A stretch of DNA of 64,000 bases from Limnephilus marmoratus (taxonomy: Eukaryota > Arthropoda > Insecta > Trichoptera > Limnephilidae), in NCBI GenBank assembly GCA_917880885.1, contig OU862928.1:42272962-42336961 (forward strand), in the 5' to 3' direction. The position numbers were made by a program, and so were the translations under genes. The notes beneath the pieces are model-generated. The model saw only the letters and a program-made list of their open reading frames with translations, was not told where the DNA came from and ran no database searches. Shown here piece after piece: positions 1 through 11,351 of this stretch (within the stretch, counting starts at the first letter, position 1; every line of letters starts with the position of its first letter).

Positions 1-783
1 CCATCAGAAATATTCCATTTATTTGGATTTTATTGCAAAGCGGAAATATTTCGACCTTATGAAAAAATATGCCCGAGGCCTGAGGGATATGGGTCATATG
101 AGAAAGGCCAAGTTGCCTTTCCTACGTTTGCTACAAAAAATATCATATGTGCATAAAAATTGCGCACAAAAATCCTGAATGCAAAATTTAAGAAAAAAAT
201 GTCGGTTTTAATAAAAAAAAATGTATATTAAGCCCACTTGTTTTCACCGAAACATGGTATCAAAAATAACTCTACAATTAATAAAAATAAATAAAAATAA
301 ATAAAAATATGGGTCCCTAATTTTTTTTTAAAGTTTTTTTTATTAAATATCCTAATATTCTAAAATACCCTTAGGATATTTTGTGCGCGCAACAACGATA
401 AGTAGCTATAATAGCATATTCATGGACGCTAACAATGGAACGCTCCTGTGAGCGGTGAGAGAAATTGGATGTTTGGTCTTGTCTACACATTTGCAGATTG
501 GTACATGCGTGGTCGGCAGAAATAATAATTCGGCTGCGGCTACGGATGACGCGCGTGGTTCACTCACACAAGACCTGCATTCACTCACACATCTAGAGCG
601 CGATTCTGACTACTGTCAGAGAGTGAAATAAAAGAGATTTTTTAAAATACCTATTCATAAATGTTCGCAGCGACCGGCAGCGCTCTTAAGAGTACCATCT
701 GCCTGGAGTCAGTGGTATTTAGGCATTCATTTTGAATGGAATTTTGTGCCTGACCTGTAAAGTCTGACCATTCTTTGCTTATG
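1..783. other. AT-rich sequence, nothing recognised
   Basis: This stretch has A/T homopolymers and short chance ORFs only. I see no splice-like exon, RNA gene or terminal repeat. The moderately GC-richer part around 410-600 resembles no other repeat in the window. Confidence 0.4.
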
Positions 784-876
784 TACAGGGTGTCCGGGGA
801 TAAAGTGCTCTAACTTCGGGAGGTGATTCCACGTGATAGTATAAGAAAATAAGATGTATATAACATTTTTTATTTT

Positions 877-1031
877 CGTTGTTTGTTTTTGGGGTGTTAT
901 GCCGTGTTGCGCTACCTCCTTCTTTAGCCAACGTTTCGGACAGCGTTGCAGTGTCCATCACAGGGCTAATCCGGTAGATCCGGTAGATCTACGCAACACG
1001 GCATAACATTCCAAAAACAAACAACGAAAAT
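877..1031. repeat. Foldback element, copy 1 (shortened right arm)
   Basis: The left arm (TTTTCGTTGTTTG to CAGTGTCCATCA) is repeated in inverted form but truncated on the right, ending in CAAACAACGAAAA. It belongs to the family at 4125-4325 and 31271-31466. Read on the minus strand, the ribozyme core has lost one base of CTGATGA (CTG-TGA), so this copy should not self-cleave. It interrupts the surrounding MITE. Confidence 0.6.
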
Positions 1032-1232
1032 ACTTTTGGCCGTGAAAATCTTAAAACGTATCTATATGTAACTTTTTCGAAATTCCGACTTTTAGGGGTA
1101 CTTAAAAAAAAGATAAAATTAGTCCATAATTTGCGGCCAGCATCATTATTTTCGGCCGTTACTATACGAGCCAATCACAGCCATGCAAATTTATTGGGTA
1201 AGTTTGTATTTTGTTTTGGGAAAAAAGTTGTT

Positions 1233-2795
1233 AAGGCATCGTACCCCTGCTCAAAAAGAAAAAGATGGAGAGATATCTAATTACGAATGTTGCAGAGAGC
1301 GCGCTTATGTTTAAAACGATAAAATTAAAGCGAAAATTGTGAAAATGTTTAATAAAACACGACTCATTTAAAATAAAGCAAAAATTCTATGGGGAATGTC
1401 TAAAATAGCATTTAAAGAAACACTGTGAATTTTTTCATACATATTACTTCTAAAATAAGTGAAATGTACGTGTTTATTGTAATTTTCAGAGCATACTTTG
1501 CGATTTTTTTCTATCGGGGGAATTTCATATGATTTGCGTTTCGGCGTGGGGAATGTATCTATAGATATTATCTTCAAAAATAGCATATATTTTTTTAAGA
1601 ACTTAAAAACTTTAACAGTCTTACTAAAATAAAACCACAGCACGCCCGATAACCTGTGTCGCAGCAGCAACATGAATACAACCAAAATACACTAAAACAC
1701 GATAACATTACTAATAAGATTTGATCTTAAAATGTATTTTAAATCCGGCAACAATGCAATTTTTCATACTGTAGGTACATAATTTAATTGTTTGTTTTCC
1801 TACAGAACTGCTAGATGGCGGTGCCTTCGCATTCGTCATTCGCGTTGAAACCGACAAAAAAAACTCACTCCGCGGGTGTGTGTGAAATATTTCACAAATC
1901 TGATCGTAATATCTATTAAAATGACTAATTCACTATTAAATTCGCATAATTGATATATTTACCGTGTTTTTGTGGTTTTTAATAAGTTTTAGTCAAGTTA
2001 TAATAACCATAATCATACTTGGAAAATTGAAATGTCAATAAGTATTTTATGTAAAACATGAAAATTCAAATTTACATTTAAAGGATTTAATTTTATGAGA
2101 ATTTCATAAAAGTGGTGTTTTTTTTTTAAATATTAATATCTAATACATGTGTTCCTAAACGTATCAATTTTTTAGGTTAATTCGGTATATTAATATCGGT
2201 ATTATTTTTTTAGTTTAGTTTTTTAGCAACAAAAAAACTTTGAAATTTTTTATCATTTTTTTTATTGTATGCACGAGGAAAAAGTGAGGTGACAGTTTCG
2301 TTCCAAATTCATTATATAAAAGGTCCGTATTTTTTAAATTTTGTTTTTTTATAAATTTCTGTACACTTTCATCAAATATGTTTTGGTAAAAAAAAAATTC
2401 CATTTTTTTTCGCGTTTGAATCTTAATATATGGCAGTTTTTAAAAACTAAAGTGTATTTCAAGTACACAAATCTAAAAGGTAATTTTATCTAGATTTCAT
2501 AAATGGTATTTGTTTTGACGACACCTTCAAAAATAAGAAATATATAGAACATTCAAAATACTTTCAAATTTTGTTCAGATATCATTACTAAAACAGAGAT
2601 AAACTACCCTCTCAGGCCGTGTAAACCAAGTGTATTTTTTTCCATAAACATTTTTTTAATTAGTAATGTTTTCACATCGGCGGCCGTTTGTCAATTAAAT
2701 AAAATTTTCGCTGGGTTTTTTAGTAAGGCTGTAAATGTTTAAGGTACGTACATATGTAAGAAATCAGTAGAAATTCGGGTAGCGGCGGCGGCGGC
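1233..2795 (-). repeat. Repeat family E, long antisense copy
   Basis: Both ends match, in reverse, the repeats at 21645-22095 and 27450-28375. The left end carries a GCTC..AAAAGATGG block and GCGCGCTTATGTTTAAA. The right end reads TAAGAAATCAGTAGAAATTCGGG. This copy is about 1.1 kb longer than the others in the middle. One end of the family (28340-28375 reversed) reads GAGTGGTTAAGACGTCGCA, which resembles a tRNA D-arm/box A, so a tRNA-linked origin is possible but unproven. Confidence 0.5.
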
Positions 2796-2865
2796 TCAAT
2801 CTTTTTTACTTCCAGCATCATACAATCACCTCCCGGAGTTATTACACTTTACCCTGGGACACCTG

Positions 2866-3469
2866 TTTATATTTTTCAAATCCAGAAATTCTAGTCTCTC
2901 AGTAGAAATTCAAAATCAAACGGAATTGTGAATACGATGTAGAGAGACAGTATGAAAATTTTATCGGCTGTGTCGATCTAATACTCAAAGGATGCTTTGT
3001 AAAACAGGGAATTTCAGAATATTTCTCATTTTATTCCATTCTGAAAAAGCCTTTGGGAATGCAAAATGCATATTATATTCCGATGATTCTTTTCTCAATA
3101 ATCAATTTTCGTACCAGCCCGTTGCTACACGGGTTTAATAATGTTTTGTTCTCATTCCCTGAAGGTTTGCTCGAATTATAAATGCAACAAAGGTGAATGC
3201 ATTTGAATTTTTTTATTAATATCAATGCGCAGTTGAATACAGTTTTGTGCAACAACGCTTCAACGAGAATGTAATTTGCGTTTATCGCTACATCCCAGAT
3301 ATTTTGCGAATTTCTATTATTGGGAATTCTATTCCGATATTCATACAGGGCTGATTTTTTAAGTGAAAACTTCTTAAGCTCCGTTGTGATTTGCGAAAAT
3401 GAAACAACAAACAAAAAAAAAACAAAAAATTGGCCCAATTTAAAAAAAAAAAATTACGTGTATACCTTA
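2866..3469. other. No gene recognised
   Basis: AT-rich sequence. A minus-strand frame of 121 codons exists at 3073-3438 but has no recognisable motif. Part of 3340-3420 resembles the 223-bp tandem unit at 26.5 kb. Confidence 0.35.
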
Positions 3470-3855
3470 CAAGAGTCCTAGCTGCTCTCGTCTGGAGCCA
3501 GTGAGTCTATTGCATCCCCAAATGGGATATGTTGTGATGCTGAAGGTAGTGGGGAAAGGAAAGAGATGGGGAAGAGGAAGGTAGTGTATCTGGCTATTCA
3601 GATCTGGTCATCAAACAAGGCTTAATCCATTTCAAGCAACGTTTCAATTCTGAATGGTGGTCTTACACCAGGGCGACACTAAAAGTATCTTTCACTCTGG
3701 AACGTGCCGCAAATATATTATATATTATTTTTTAAATGAATTAATCGTGAAATAACACAAATTGATCAAATAAAAATTATTTGCCTACGTCGAGATTCGA
3801 TTCCACAACCTTTGGATTGCGAGTCAAAAGCTTCACCGCTAGACCACGCCGGCGA
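3470..3855 (-). mobile_element. tRNA-headed SINE, family B
   Basis: A minus-strand copy of the SINE seen complete at 46886-47370. The tRNA-like head lies at 3788-3855, reading antisense as box B (GATTCGATTCC..) and box A (..CTAGACCACGC). The body contains the diagnostic ACCATTCAGAATTGAAACGTTG block, and the 3' end lies near 3470. A Pol III promoter is implied by the boxes; activity of this copy is unknown. Confidence 0.75.
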
Positions 3856-4124
3856 GAGAAAGAGATAGTATAACTCTTTGTGGGGTGCTTCGTAGCTTTC
3901 CCAATCTTGTCTACTTTAGTTTTCTGAAGGTTTCACTTCTACCGCGTGTGAAATGCACACTCTGTTTTTTGGATAATCAACACCTGTGCCATAGAACACA
4001 TCAAGTGATTCGCTAAGTTTGGTGACTTGCAACCCTCCTAGTAATCAAAAGAAAAAAATTTAATCCTGAAATAAAAAGACAGGTTTTAATCAGATAAGTT
4101 TTAAGATTTTCACGGCCAAAAGCA

Positions 4125-4325
4125 TTTTCGTTATTTGTTTTTGGGGTGTTATGCTGTGTTGCGCTACCTCCTTCTTTAGCCAACGTTTCGGACATCGTTG
4201 CAGTGTCCATCATCAGGGCAGATCTGGTAGATGTGATGATGATGGACACTGCAACGCTGTCCGAAATGTTGGCGTAGGAGGTAGCGCAACACGGCATAAC
4301 ACCCCAAAAACAAATAACGAAAAAG
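4125..4325. repeat. Foldback element, copy 2, with a hammerhead in its left arm
   Basis: A near-perfect palindrome with ~85-bp arms (TTTTCGTTATTTG..GCAGTGTCCATCATC, then inverted) and a short central spacer (CAGATCTGGTAGATG). All three copies in the window share an extra one-sided flank (TTTTAAGATTTTCACGGCC), so the element is asymmetric and that side is probably part of it. It has no coding capacity. See the separate ribozyme entry. Confidence 0.8.
4164..4230 (-). ncRNA. Type I hammerhead ribozyme motif (intact core)
   Basis: Minus-strand order: CTACC, internal loop, GCC, then the core CTGATGA, stem II (GGACA / TGTCC), GAA, a minimal stem III ACGT, the cleavage base T, then GGC and GGTAG. 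GCC pairs with GGC and CTACC with GGTAG, forming a two-part stem I, and every invariant core base of CUGANGA...GAA is present. Stem III is only a self-complementary tetramer, as known for hammerheads in Penelope-like retroelements, which act best as dimers. The equivalent motif in the right arm has lost the essential first C (ATGATGA) and has ATGT instead of ACGT. Activity is inferred, not shown. Confidence 0.75.
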
Positions 4326-5023
4326 GTTTTAATCAGTTTTTTCGACTTTTCCGAATTTTTTAAAAATGGTAAAAATTGAAATTTTGTTGTAGTTCTGGTT
4401 CATGCGACTGATTAGTGTATGGAGAAGGCTCACACCAAATTTTAAGTAAATTGGTTTACTAGAACTTGAGATATTGTGTCAACCGTCTCGAAAAAAGTAG
4501 TTGAGGAAAATGCGTTTAAAGTTTCATTCTATTTAGATTCCAGTTAGATTCCGTTTAAACCGCGACACAAATGATTATAATTTTTAAAATAATTCGAATT
4601 TCGAAAAATTCTTTGTATGAAACATTTTTGGATATCTAAAATCTGAACTATGGAAATATGAAAAGATTTTTTTTTCTAGACTAGAATACCCCCCATGAGC
4701 TCTAGCGATGCTAGTATTAATAAGTAAATAAAGTTACGAAAATAATAAGAATACTAACCGTCTTCCCTAATGTTCAATTGTGTCCGAGAAAAGGATAATA
4801 TGATGAAGTGTATACCTGAAATCAAAGAGAACAGAGAATTAAAAATCATTAATTACAAGTTGCACACAAGAGCAAAATTTTTCTGATGCATCATACATAT
4901 ATCTCTGGAGATATTAACACAAATTAAAGACTTAGACATCACTTTTCAACAAAATTTTTGGTTTGTTAACCATGTAACCGAAATCGCTAATGAGGGCATA
5001 CAAATGTCGGGATTTATAACTAG

Positions 5024-5690
5024 CCACTGGAGCGATCACGCGAAATAAATAAATTTGCTTCGATTGCTTGAGATTTCTAGGATGGCTATTTTTTAAATTT
5101 TTCGTCAGCATTAAAAAAATCATACCTTCAAATTTTGACATGGAGACATAAAAATTTATTATAGTGCTATATAGCCAATGAATTAACGTGTATTTTACCG
5201 TTTATTTCATATTTTTAGGATTTATAAAAAAAATATAAAAAAATCGTAAAGTTTACAATCGCGCGAATCCTCGGTGTTTTTTACTTGAAACTTCCGTGAG
5301 GGATACTTATTCGGGTCAACATGGAATATTTTCGGTTTGTGTATGTTGTCTGTGGTATACTTAATAATGAAAGGTGCATATCTATGGTAAAGGACTTAAT
5401 TTTATCCGCAAAAAGCTGTTCAAAAATTCGGCGGGAAAAAAATATTTTGAAAAGTATTTTTAACATTACTCTAAAATAGTCTACGAAGTTTGGATTTGCG
5501 ACATGTATGGTCATAATAGATAAAGCATTTCAATAGCTTCGTGGTAAAATAAACGGCTGGCCAAGGAAATGTTTCAAATAATTACAATAAATGTTTTACG
5601 AATGTTAGGAAAATGTGGTCCATTTTTGGACAGAAATCAATCGCAGAAAAATAAAAGTGGTCCATTTTTCGACCGAAATCGCTCCAGTGG
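5024..5690 (+). mobile_element. MITE with CCACTGGAGCGAT terminal inverted repeats
   Basis: The element starts CCACTGGAGCGATCACGCG and ends CGAAATCGCTCCAGTGG; 13 bp at each end are perfectly inverted. It has no transposase. It splits a LINE coding region that is uninterrupted in the paralogue at 61365-61400 (ATAACTAGGCTAACTAG). A minus-strand copy lies at 38286-38905 and a partial one at about 40115-40340. The superfamily is not assignable from the ends alone. Confidence 0.7.
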
Positions 5691-5847
5691 TTTTAAACTA
5701 GAAATTTTAACAATATAAAGTGTGTTAAACTGTTATATTTTGCCTATGTTAGAAGTCAACTTGAGTATAATTCTCCCGTCTGGAACCCACACTATATAAT
5801 ATATATGTACAATCTATTGAAAGAATAGATAATAAATTCTTACGTTT

Positions 5848-5974
5848 AAATTAAAGGAAAACAATCACTTTGTTTGTAACCACGATTTAATCTAAATCGT
5901 GGTTACAAACAAAGTGATTGTTTTCCTTTAATTAATATGTCAAACCACAAAGTGACTGCTTTCTACCAAAATAT
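5848..5974 (-). mobile_element. 127-bp Penelope-type foldback unit with 13-bp TSD
   Basis: A perfect inverted repeat of 41 bp (5849-5889 / 5893-5933, 3-nt loop) is followed by a unit containing AAACCACAAAGTGACTGC. The same unit (ACCACAAAGTAATAGCT) occurs at the 5' end of the Penelope-like element at 36622-37219. The whole is flanked by an exact 13-bp duplication, AATTCTTACGTTT (5835-5847 and 5975-5987). Removing element plus one duplicate rejoins the LINE reading frame around it. It has no coding content. Confidence 0.75.
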
Positions 5975-6933
5975 AATTCTTACGTTTTCTAAATTTCAAA
6001 ATGGGTATTCCAGCGATTGTGTTGAACTACAATACTCTGTCAAATTAACATGCTCAAATTGTCAAGACAGAAGAATTTTCACTCACTTGGCATTTCTATA
6101 TAAAATTGTAAATGATTTAGTTGGTAGTCCAATATGCAATACTAGAGGTCAAGATTTTTTCAGTACAGATATTCTGGGACTAACTACCATATGTATTCGT
6201 ATATCGCAATATCGTTGGGTATATACTACAACTAGGTAGGTACCTCTGAAATCAGCATTGTTGGGAAATTAAATTATAAGATGGTAATCAATCTGATAAA
6301 TCGGCTGTTGTTGTTTATTATTTATACTGAAAATAATGATTAAATCGTAGATTTGTGTGTTGCAAACCATAATACTTTTATTTTGTAAATAAGAAAATGG
6401 CAAATCATTTTTTTTAAGTATTTATTTATAAAAATGGTATGACTTACCTATTTGTTACATAAAAAATTCAACGAAAGCAACTTAAGCAATTCCACAAATT
6501 TTAATGCTCAACTAGGTAAGTCTAGTTGCCTAATTGAAACATGGAAAAAACACAATGACATAAAAATGGATAAAATTTATCTAAGACATTATCTAGGTAG
6601 CATTTAGTTTGGGTTTGAATAATACATAATCATACATATGCAAGCAATCATACACACGCAATAAAAATATGTGTTAAGAAAAGGAAGATAATTTTGGTAG
6701 TTCTTAGTCGAGGTATGATTCAATGGCCGAATCGGATAGGGACTCATTACCTCAGTTGGTAGAGCTCCACCCCTACAAGGCGTAGGTTCTGGATTGGAGT
6801 TCTAGATGTGACAGTATCTTTATCTGATTTTTCTGTTTTCAGATTGTTGATTGAGTTGCGCTAATATCGTCATCATTTAATTTAAAATATTACAACATTA
6901 GGTTTTACTCATGAAGTTGAAAAAAAAATACTG

Positions 6934-9510
6934 TATTTATTTATTTATTTATTTATTATTTAAACGCCCGTACATAGGGCTATTACACACAGTGTATCGA
7001 ACATTTACAAACATTATATATATATAGAATAACATACAGTACATACATATGATGCATATTAGTACAACAAATATTTATCATTTTACAAACATATCAGTTA
7101 CATAAATAACTAGTTATTTTTGCTTTGATGCAAGACGGTGAGGTTTTGAAAATATCGAAAAGGTCTGTATACGTATTGGCAGTTCGGTGAAAACGCACTA
7201 GCGGTGAATGATAGGAATAGTTAGTGCTATGATTGTCACTGTGGAAAAGGTGGTGGAGTCGAGTTGATTTAACAGGGACACGAATATTTATAACACTTAA
7301 CATTGAGGGCAGTCTATGAGATTGTTCAGTAATTTAAAAAGTATAAGAATGTCATTAATAGTACGCCGGGTAGAAAGTAGTGGTAGGTTTAGGTCAGACA
7401 TTAATGCATTGTAGCGGATTTCAATTACAGGCTGTCTCAATTTGAATTGAACGTATCGAAGAAATTTTCTTTGTACTCTCTCCAAACGGTGTAAGTTACA
7501 GGTATAAATCGGAGACCATACAGGAGGTGCATATTCCAGCTGCGATCTTACAAGAGAGCAGTAAAGTAGCTTAATCGACTCAATGTTTTGAAAAGTCCTT
7601 GTGTTACGTATTACAAAACCTAGAATTTGCATGGCCTTATTGGAAATTGTTTCACAGTGACGATCAAATGTAAGTTTCCGGTCAAAAATAACACCAAGGT
7701 CTTTGATAAATGGTACTAATGCAATTTCATTATTGTTAATTAAATACGATGTAGATATTGGAATCCGTGAACGGTAAAAACACATGTGGAAACATTTTTT
7801 TACGTTTCGGAATAAATTATTTATTTCACACCAGCTAGCAAGTCTATCTAAATTTTGCTGAAGGATAAGTGCATCATTTAAACATTTTATAATCTTAAAA
7901 AGCTTTAGGTCATCTGCGAATAGAATGAATTTGACATTATCGAAACATAAAGATAGATCATTTATAAATAAAATGAAGAGAAGTGGGCCCAGATGAGAGC
8001 CTTGAGGAACTCCCGAAGTTACTTTAAATTTATACGAAAATTTATTATTTAATTTTACCATGAGTTCACGGTTACAGAGGTAACTATTCAACCATTTTAG
8101 GAATGATCCATGTATACCAAGGGCTTGCAGTTTCGTGAGAAGGATATTAATATTTACTTTATCAAAGGCTTTTGAAAAGTCAGTATATATTGAATCTACT
8201 TGTGCACGAGACGTGAAAGCTTCACAGATATAGTGTTCATATAATAGAAGATTGGTTGTGGTTGACCGACCGGTTACAAAACCATGCTGTTCTGGAGTAA
8301 TAATATGCCTAAACTTATCAGCAATCTTATCTAAGACAATACTTTCAATCATTTTCGGGATGGTAGACAGTATGCAAATTGGTCTATAATTTAAAACACA
8401 ATTTTTATAACCTGATTTAAATACAGGTGTCAAGTGATTAAGTTTCCAAGGACCAGGAAATATTCCAGTTCGGAGTTACAGATTAAATATGTGTTGAAGA
8501 GGAGCTGCTATAAACTGAGCGCATTCCTTTACCTTTACCGGTGGAATTTTGTCAGAACCTGACCCCTTCTTACAATCTAGAGATCTGATCTTTTTATTAA
8601 CATCATCCAGGGAAATGTGGCATGTTGATATATCAGTTACATTGGTGTATTTAAATTCAGGTAGAGTCACATTATCATTATTGTGTTCATAAACACTTGA
8701 GAAATAATCAGCAAAGAGATCAACTATTTCTTGATCATTGTCAGCATGTTTGCGCCCTGAATACATTGATCTAGGACAGCTGTTATTGTCTTTAAGAGAC
8801 TTCACATAATTCCAGAAATGTTTTGGATTTGACTTGATAGTCTGCTCTACATCTGTAATATAATCTGAATAGCATTTTTTAGATAGACTTTTACATTTAT
8901 TTCGTAAATCAGAAAAAAATTTATAGCAGTCAATAGAGTTATTGGATTTATAGTTAATGTGAGCAATTTTTTTTACATTGAATGAGTTTTTTTAGTTCAG
9001 TACTAACCCATTTTGGGTAACAATCGTTTAGTTTTACAATAGATGTTGGTATGCAATTTTCAATGGTATTATAAAGGATTGAATTAAACACATTTGTTGC
9101 TTCTTCTACGTTTGTTGACATAAAAATGGGGGACCAATTGAGTGAAGACAGATATAATCGCACTTGTTTATAATCAGCTTTCTTGTAGTTTGGTGCGTGA
9201 ATAGGAGATTGGGGGGTAAGGAGTTCAATGGGGGGCAAATAAATGATCGCTTGTAATGGGGGATGATGAGAGTCAATGGATACTATTGATTCTTGCGATT
9301 CGCTGACATTACTATTATTAATTTTTGATATGACAAGATCATGAATTCTATCATTTATATTTTTAACATGATTTAATTGTTTAAGATTGATAAAGTTAAT
9401 GGTATCAATGATTAATTGGGCTTTGGCAGAAATGGAATTTGAAGATTCATTGGGTTGTGCCCAGTTTACATTTGGAAGATTAAAATCCCCAAAAATGTAG
9501 ATATTTCTGT
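6934..9510 (-). mobile_element. LINE B, 5'-truncated non-LTR retrotransposon
   Basis: The minus-strand element begins inside the endonuclease domain near 9510 (frames give IYIFGDFNLPNVNWAQ, the apurinic-type endonuclease DFN motif). It runs through a linker and the reverse transcriptase, and ends in an (AAAT)n tail at 6934-6963. At least three frame breaks (near 8960, a TAA at 8476-8478, and near 7300) make it non-functional. Microsatellite-type tails are typical of I/R1-like and some jockey-like LINEs. The LINE end at 35395-35938 has the same tail type. Confidence 0.8.
7297..8433 (-). pseudogene. Reverse transcriptase of LINE B
   Basis: A 378-codon open segment covering most of the RT: NYRPICILSTIPKMIESIV (motif 1-2), STDFSKAF-like TDFSKAFDKV, GVPQGSHLGPLLFILFINDL and the catalytic FADD at residues 172-175, then the C-terminal RSQLEYAPPVWSP and RVQRKFLRY blocks. 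The upstream segment 8476-8805 lies in the same frame behind one TAA, and the last part (7094-7303, LPSVINIRVP-like) lies in another frame. The active-site residues are intact, so the breaks look recent; the product would be truncated. Confidence 0.8.
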
Positions 9511-9544
9511 AAAGTAAAAATCCGACATGTTAAGAATAACCTGA

Positions 9545-9690
9545 CAATATTTGATAATCTCCTACTACCACCATATTAAGCGGAAAATGTTTGTTTGTAT
9601 CGTGATGGAGGACTTAGCCAGCCGAGGAATCGAACACGCGACGCCTGGGTGGGACCCAAACGCGATGCCAACTCAGCCACTGACCGGTAT
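9545..9690 (-). mobile_element. tRNA-headed SINE, family A
   Basis: The antisense tRNA-like head has box A GTGGCTGAGTTGGCATCG and box B GTGTTCGATTCC, followed by GGCTGGCTAAGTCCTCCATC and a short tail ending in ..GTAGTAGGAGATT. It is in the same family as 11352-11505, 29370-29515 and 52372-52447, plus a decayed copy at 15235-15330. Confidence 0.65.
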
Positions 9691-9906
9691 TATGTTTGTA
9701 AAAGCCCTACGGGCATCAAATAAATCAACATTATAGAAGAAGATAACACTAATAATCTAAACGAAAATATGAAAGATAACAAGTCACAGAAAAATAGAAA
9801 AGATAGTGGTCGCAAATGGGAAAATGTGAAAAATTAGTCGAAAATAATATTGTTTATTCTAAAATTTTAAAATATGAGGTTGAAAATTATGACGGTTTCT
9901 TAGAAA

Positions 9907-9983
9907 GTGGCAATGGCTGAATTGGTAAAAGCGCATGTCCCGGTTAGACGAGAGGATCTGGGTTCGTGTCCCAGTTGCGACCA
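9907..9983 (+). other. tRNA-like sequence, probably a pseudogene or SINE head
   Basis: The acceptor ends GTGGCAA and TTGCGAC pair with one mismatch. There is a box A-like GGCTGAATTGGTAAAAGC and a perfect T-arm (CTGGG, loop TTCGTGT, CCCAG). The anticodon stem is weak (TGTC/GACG) and base 33 is C instead of T, so it is unlikely to be a working tRNA. Confidence 0.4.
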
Positions 9984-10284
9984 TTATCTTTTTCTATTTT
10001 TCTGTGTCTTGTTCTCTTTCATATTGTCGTTGAGATTATTGATGTTATCTTCTTTTTCAATGATTTATTACATTGATGGGAATAACCAATGAAAGTTATA
10101 AAAAGAGTGTTGTTCTTATTAAAAATTAATAAAATCGACAATCATAAAACAACAAAATAAATAAGCTCTCGCATAACGTTCCGTATTATTTATATTTTAT
10201 CAAAGTGATAAATCTATGAAATTCCATAGAAACTACCTCAGATGTTTATCAAAATCACTGTGTGTAGAACATAATGAGAAAACA

Positions 10285-10364
10285 GCAGCTTATTAGCTTA
10301 GTGGAATAACACCCGTTTCTATATAAAACGGTGTTAACGTTAATTGAAACCAGCCCCGAGCTGC
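10285..10364 (+). other. tRNA-like fold, degenerate
   Basis: A seven-base-pair acceptor (GCAGCTT / GAGCTGC with one G-T), a box A-like TAGCTTAGTGGAATAAC and a strong anticodon stem (CCGTTT / AAACGG, loop CTATATA) are present. The T-arm is poor and position 37 is T. I read this as a tRNA pseudogene or SINE head. Confidence 0.35.
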
Positions 10365-10855
10365 GCTTTGTACAAAAACTATATTGGCTAACTGTTAACC
10401 AGTAAAGAGTGCTGCCTTTGGTAAGTAGGTACTAAAGTCACGTTTATCAATCCCGATTTAGTGAATTTAGAAAAACCGACTCTATCGTGGCAAGACGGGA
10501 CGACGCCCTTGCAAGGAACGACGTTTAATTCGGCCAGCCTCGCTACTCATCGCCTCTTTCCGAATATTAGCTTCTATTCTCACTAAAATTAAAAATGGAT
10601 TTATTATAATTAATGTTGAATTTTTAATTTGTAATATAATTCTTTGTATACATTTTAATAAAAATTTTATAATTGTTTTATTCAAAACATATGTAAAGAC
10701 ATGTTTAATATCATTTTCACTGCCTTCAATAAAAATCAATTTCGATTTTTCACAACCGCCAGGCGTTCTGTGTTGGCTTTTCTTTTTATTTATTTATTTA
10801 AACTAACCTTTAACAAATCCGCATTTATCTCATTTCTTTATTAATGATTTGACAG

Positions 10856-11290
10856 GCGGATATGGGTATCGCCGCCCCGGGAACCATTTATTGGATAACC
10901 AATACCTTGCCTTAATTTACCCCAAGCGATTCGTACGTTTGGTGACTTGAGCAAGGGTGAGGTTTATCTAGGTCTTGGGGGCCAATGTGTCAGCCCGCCT
11001 GCTGCGTAGCAGATCGGATCGAGAGAGACTGGTTCAGGAACTCTTTCGACCTCTCCAGCTAGAAAGTCACGATCGATCGCCTTGCACCGCAGTTGAAGGG
11101 ATTGATTAATATGTCCGTCACTCCTGGACACATTGACCACCAGATTCCTACCCACTCCTCATACGTATTTCCTTCCCTTCCCCTTCCTTCTTACCTTAAA
11201 AAACCCTTCCACGCAGCATCCCCTAAGCTGACATAAACCCAAAGGAAAATTATTTTTCTCAGGGCCTCCTGTGTACAGCTAATGTAAAAA
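10856..11290 (+). mobile_element. SIDE: short internally deleted derivative of LINE A
   Basis: The 5' part (GGGTATCGCCGCCCCGGG, GGTGACTT, GAGAGACTGGTT) matches the 5'-untranslated region of LINE A (about 14060-14605 reversed). The last ~100 bp (CCACGCAGCATC.. CTCAGGGCCTCCTGTGT) match its 3' end (11519-11620 reversed). All coding sequence is missing. Such elements can be copied by the parent's reverse transcriptase through the shared tail. Confidence 0.75.
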
Positions 11291-11351
11291 AAACTATTAT
11301 TAATAAATATTTTCATACATCTAGTACCAAAAATACATGAAATACAGTACA

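Larger units (their letters stand above)
786..2865. mobile_element. MITE with CAGGGTGTCC ends, split by later insertions
   Basis: The left end (CAGGGTGTCCGGGG then AAAGTGC and CTTCGGGAGGTGATT) and the degraded right end at 2815-2865 are inverted copies of the ends of the intact 392-bp element at 14658-15049. The left flank is TA. The interior carries a foldback element (about 877-1030) and an antisense copy of another repeat (about 1233-2795), so this is a nest and not one long autonomous element. No transposase reading frame is visible. The superfamily is uncertain; a TA target suggests Tc1/mariner-like ends. Confidence 0.5.
4950..6240 (+). pseudogene. LINE reverse transcriptase C-terminal remnant, interrupted twice
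   Basis: Reading frames encode NHVTEIANEGIQMSGFITR, then after a MITE (5024-5690) the stretch KLLYFAYVRSQLEY..SPVWNP, then after a 127-bp foldback (5848-5974) KFQNGYSSD and DRRIFTHLAFLYKIVND. These match the post-catalytic thumb/C-terminal part of jockey/I-like LINE reverse transcriptases (RSQLEY.SPVW, DRR..LAFLYKI). The catalytic FADD region is absent. Frameshifts and stops show it is dead. A second copy of the central part lies at 61323-61502. Confidence 0.7.

Noticed and set aside
6740..6815. tRNA gene (box A-like ACCTCAGTTGGTAGAGC)
   Set aside because: No pairing acceptor stem and a poor T-arm; at most a tRNA-derived fragment.
10482..10739. 85-codon minus-strand ORF ending in Arg-rich residues
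   Set aside because: No recognisable motif, AT-rich codons throughout, no splice or homology support.
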